NCBI GenBank assembly: GCA_016213235.1
Contig: JACRBE010000009.1
Location: 1-45,323, forward strand
Length of the DNA stretch: 45,323 bases
Direction: 5' to 3'
DNA from: Chlamydiales bacterium
GTDB taxonomy: Bacteria; Chlamydiota; Chlamydiia; Chlamydiales; JACRBE01
Shown: positions 42,617 to 45,323 of the stretch, piece after piece
Numbering within the stretch: the stretch's first letter is position 1
How the letters are laid out: the number at the start of each line of letters is the position of its first letter
The notes under the pieces: generated by a model
Database searches by the model: none
Seen by the model: only the letters and a program-made list of their open reading frames with translations
Told to the model about the DNA's origin: nothing
Position numbers and translations under genes: made by a program

Positions 42617-44539
42617 TCAAGGACTAGCTCCTAAGCTAACATTGGTGTTTAAACCGGTAGTCACAATCGTTCCTTGACCCGGAAGTATAGGATGAAATAC
42701 TTGTGCTGATGGCGAAATCTGCGTTACAAATGATAGACCATTATAAACGCCGGCAGTATACGTAACTTGTAAAAAAAATGCATCTCCGGTTGCTGTTGAC
42801 GGGATTGATCCAAAAGGACCTCCTTCTGATGTGCCAAATAGCACAGTCGCCGTACTTGGTATACCAATAGTAATATTATAGGTGGCTGTATCGGAATATG
42901 GATCCGGGAAGTTGACACCTGTTAAAAAATCATTCAAATTGACCATAATCTCTGCTGCGGAATTATCTGAATCTAGATTAACGATGACAATTGTTCCATC
43001 TGTACCTAAAAAATCAGAATAAGCAGAGGTATAAAAAAGATTTGGTGTGCCAATAGTCAAAAGGGTTCTTGAGTAAAAATCATACCAGGGAACATTTGCT
43101 ACACATGCACAACCAGTTAATGCTTTAGTGAGGATGGCATTGTTTTCAAAATAATTCGAAGAATGATTTTGAACATATGTGTTGTTTATTGTTATGGGGG
43201 TGGGAGATTTACAATTAATTGGGAAAAATCCTGAAATAATGGATGTGGCAAATACTTTGAACACTTGAGCATTGGTTGCTGCGGATGCGTTTCCACTAAT
43301 CGCTGGTTTGTAATCACTTACGGCTCCTGTGAAAAATGCTTTGGAACTTGTAGGAAATGGAAAAATAACTACATGGCCAGCATCAACACCGCCTGATATT
43401 AAAAATCTGAAGCTCTTATCATTTACCTCGTATCCGGTAGCAGTAGCAGCTCCGGATGCGGTCGTCGCATCGAGAATCAGGTAGGGACTTGGGTTGCTCT
43501 TTTGATAAAAAGCCTCTACTCCCGATTGTGTTTTACCGCTCCATACTGCATTAAACCAGGTACATGTAGGATTGGAGGAAACAGAGTTTAGAAAATAGTT
43601 TATGGGAAAAGAAATCGAACTTGGATTGGATTGAGTTTGCGTACTTCCCATAGCAGTAGCAGGTGCATAAATACGAAGGTTACAAACATCTCCACCGCCT
43701 CCGGCAGGATTGGTATAAGAGGCTACTAAACCTCCCCAATAGTCATTAAAAGGGAGCGCAAGAGAACTTAGTGCTGATGTATATTGAGTAAATACGTCTG
43801 AAAGGCTAACTCCGGATGGCATTCCAGTAACGGAGCAAGCATCAGTGAAATTTGTGCCATAGAAAAACTTATAATTAGCTTGGACTGAAAGCGGAAGTCC
43901 AAAAAAATCAACACCTGTCAGGTTTAGGTTTAATCGATTAAGTGCATTGCTTCCCAAGTCAAATTCTATTTTATCATTCAGAATATAATAATTATCATTT
44001 GTAACGTCAAATTCAGTAGGGAATTGTAACACACCAGCGTTGTTGATAAAATAGGTGAGAGGTTGTTGCAAGGAAATAAGAATTCTAGAGGACTGCATGA
44101 CATTGCTGCCTGGAACACCGGTATTTCCATCATTGGGTATATAGAATGTATAAGTATTGGGACTAGAACCTGTATTTTCAAATGAACTTAATGGATAGGA
44201 ATAATCGGATGATGAGAGATAGGTAGTAGCGGTAAAATCAGATATGGTTGCAAGTACAGGCGATGCGCCACTAAATGATAAATATTGCGTACTGGAATTT
44301 ACCAACACCACGATATAGATATCGTCTGCAGATAATCCACTGTTATTGACAAAGGTAATAGGCATATAGCCTGATACAGGAGTAATAGGATGTGGAGGAG
44401 GGCAAGTCGCCACAGGAGGAGGCACTACGGCAGGCACGGGCAGTTGTGGCAAAGGTGCAAGTGATGTAGGGCATGCTGCAGTAATTAATTGAAGAAATAT
44501 ACACTGAATCCAAATGAGAAAAACTAACTTACGCATCAT
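42617..44539 (-). CDS. Secreted GH64 (beta-1,3-glucanase/thaumatin-like) protein
   Basis: 640 residues with a Sec signal peptide (MMRKLVFLIWIQCIF..., cut near ITA-AC), a Pro-rich linker (residues 25-54), and a region resembling glycoside hydrolase family 64. Supporting segments: PITFVNNSGLSADDIYIVVLV (60-80), SSRILISLQQPLTYF (150-164), and NDKIEFDL...LTGVDFFGLPL (188-217), equivalent to the family's 'DK-(V/I)-E-F ... VD-x-F-(G/S)-(I/L)-P' core. The C-terminal part (WYDFYSRTLLTIGT onward) fits the rest of that domain followed by unknown sequence. GH64 enzymes cut beta-1,3-glucans of fungal or protist walls. The catalytic Glu/Asp pair cannot be placed confidently by eye. It may instead be a structural beta-sandwich protein. 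Confidence 0.6.
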   Translation of the reverse strand: MMRKLVFLIWIQCIFLQLITAACPTSLAPLPQLPVPAVVPPPVATCPPPHPITPVSGYMPITFVNNSGLSADDIYIVVLVNSSTQYLSFSGASPVLATISDFTATTYLSSSDYSYPLSSFENTGSSPNTYTFYIPNDGNTGVPGSNVMQSSRILISLQQPLTYFINNAGVLQFPTEFDVTNDNYYILNDKIEFDLGSNALNRLNLNLTGVDFFGLPLSVQANYKFFYGTNFTDACSVTGMPSGVSLSDVFTQYTSALSSLALPFNDYWGGLVASYTNPAGGGGDVCNLRIYAPATAMGSTQTQSNPSSISFPINYFLNSVSSNPTCTWFNAVWSGKTQSGVEAFYQKSNPSPYLILDATTASGAATATGYEVNDKSFRFLISGGVDAGHVVIFPFPTSSKAFFTGAVSDYKPAISGNASAATNAQVFKVFATSIISGFFPINCKSPTPITINNTYVQNHSSNYFENNAILTKALTGCACVANVPWYDFYSRTLLTIGTPNLFYTSAYSDFLGTDGTIVIVNLDSDNSAAEIMVNLNDFLTGVNFPDPYSDTATYNITIGIPSTATVLFGTSEGGPFGSIPSTATGDAFFLQVTYTAGVYNGLSFVTQISPSAQVFHPILPGQGTIVTTGLNTNVSLGASP

Positions 44540-44866
44540 AAACTCCGATTGAAGAAACTATAATAATTTCTTTACTATAGGAGTATGTAAGAATTTACCG
44601 CAATGGATTAAATCTTATTGGATACGGAGCGAAATATCGATCTTTTCTTCTACTAATGGCAGTAAAGATAATAGCTTTAAAAATGCCCATTGAAGGTTAT
44701 TTTCTTAACCATAACCAGTCAGCTTCGGGTTAATTGCAATAATTTTAATTATCATTATTTTTTTCTTCTTGCATTCCTAATAGAATATATCGTTCAAATA
44801 ATTATTTTATTCATTTCCATTAATCGATGTTCAAGGTATTATCCTAGCTCAAAAAAAGACCTTATC
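44540..44866. other. Divergent intergenic region before der
   Basis: 327 bp between the GH64-like gene (minus) and der (plus), so it must hold promoters for both. A+T-rich with short T tracts. I see a weak GGTTA...TAACC hairpin around 44694-44709 but no convincing -35/-10 pair, RNA gene or coding remnant. Confidence 0.4.
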
Positions 44867-45323
44867 ATGACTCAAAGACCAATTACTATTGCAATCGTAG
44901 GACGTCCAAATGTTGGAAAATCCTCTTTATTTAACCGAATAGTAGGTAGACGGACCTCTATTGTAAGTGAAGAAGAGGGTGTAACAAGAGATCGACTTTA
45001 CGAAACGATTGATTTTTTTGGACAAACTCTTCGTATTATTGATACAGGCGGTATTGATAATAGGGAAGAAATCCCCTTCGCTGTCCTTGTAAAAAACCAA
45101 GCATTGATTGCTATTGAAGAAGCAGATGTTATTGTTATGGTAGTAGATGGTGTTGTTGGTCCTACGGTTCAGGATAAAGAAATCGCTAATTACCTATTGA
45201 AATCAGGGCGTCCGCTTGTTCTTGCTATTAATAAAATGGATACCATAAGAGATCTTGTAAATGTACACGACTTTTATGAACTTGGCATAGAGCAGATGGT
45301 AGGGATCTCTGCCTTTCATGGTA
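44867..45323 (+). CDS. der: GTPase Der (EngA), 5' part, cut by window end
   Basis: 152 codons of Der, the double-G-domain GTPase for 50S subunit assembly. First G domain: G1 GRPNVGKSS (residues about 12-20), G2 with TRDR after the switch, G3 DTGG, and G4 NKMD; the SA of G5 (ISAF) is just before the edge. The start ATG is followed at once by the usual TQRPITIAIVGRPN. The second G domain and KH-like domain lie beyond the window. Confidence 0.96.
   Translation, partial: MTQRPITIAIVGRPNVGKSSLFNRIVGRRTSIVSEEEGVTRDRLYETIDFFGQTLRIIDTGGIDNREEIPFAVLVKNQALIAIEEADVIVMVVDGVVGPTVQDKEIANYLLKSGRPLVLAINKMDTIRDLVNVHDFYELGIEQMVGISAFHG

Noticed and set aside
42543-42620. Longer N terminus of porin copy 3 from 42620
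   Set aside because: The extra 26 residues do not form a signal peptide; the ATG at 42542 has AAGGA and a proper leader.

Overview
The window comes from the chromosome of an A+T-rich obligate intracellular bacterium of the phylum Chlamydiae. It is most likely an 'environmental' lineage such as Simkaniaceae or Rhabdochlamydiaceae rather than Chlamydia itself. The evidence is a TLC/NTT nucleotide transporter, three MOMP-like porin genes (two as a tandem pair), the long three-domain IspG, an unusually long GlyA, a chlamydial-type SET-domain protein, the coiled-coil/zinc-ribbon protein of the CT398 family beside rnpB, and gene strings I recall from Chlamydia trachomatis (tsaB-rpsU-dnaJ beside lon and rnz; glyA-clpP-dapF; xerC beside an ABC-F gene). 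The family assignment is inference; no rRNA gene is present to settle it.

Layout. 1-3.2 kb: host-interaction and decay zone, with a truncated DUF2000 gene next to a structured inverted repeat, a degenerate mitochondrial-carrier-like membrane protein, a C9 tract, and a Ser/Thr-kinase-like gene split by a -1 frameshift exactly on an A7 slippery heptamer. 3.2-7.2 kb (minus): two MOMP paralogues and an NTT transporter. 7.4-12.5 kb: a GNAT-Nudix fusion translationally coupled to a DNA alkyltransferase, a HAD phosphatase, a thioesterase, two gene remnants, and ispG. 12.5-15.2 kb (minus): tsaB-rpsU-dnaJ-SET. 15.3-20.5 kb (plus): a candidate structured ncRNA, then lon, an HldE-C/RfaE2-like nucleotidyltransferase, a rhomboid protease and RNase Z. 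20.5-27.6 kb (minus): a DUF4143 ATPase, a YopT/C58-like cysteine-protease candidate with a membrane-protein partner, a SpoU methyltransferase, a PfkB kinase with a signal peptide, and ybiT. 27.6-31.9 kb: xerC with an apparent ATT start, a DUF234 ATPase with striking upstream repeats, a small unknown protein, rnpB and the zinc-ribbon protein. 32.1-41.3 kb (plus): glyA-clpP-dapF, alanine dehydrogenase, a SWIM/SNF2 helicase and a secreted prolyl 4-hydroxylase. 41.4-44.5 kb (minus): a GH64-like secreted protein and a third MOMP. The window ends inside der.

The housekeeping genes cover isoprenoid (ispG), lysine/peptidoglycan (dapF), one-carbon (glyA), tRNA modification (tsaB), proteostasis (lon, clpP, dnaJ), RNA processing (rnz, rnpB) and chromosome resolution (xerC). 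Between them lie accessory genes with eukaryote-like or secreted features (kinase, carrier-like protein, SET protein, C58-like protease, prolyl hydroxylase, GH64 protein, signal-peptide sugar kinase) that look like host-interaction factors. The least explained signals are the three-way-junction RNA upstream of lon, the 17-bp repeats upstream of the DUF234 ATPase gene, the phased A7 frameshift in the kinase gene, and the identical hairpin over the ribosome-binding sites of the two tandem porin genes.
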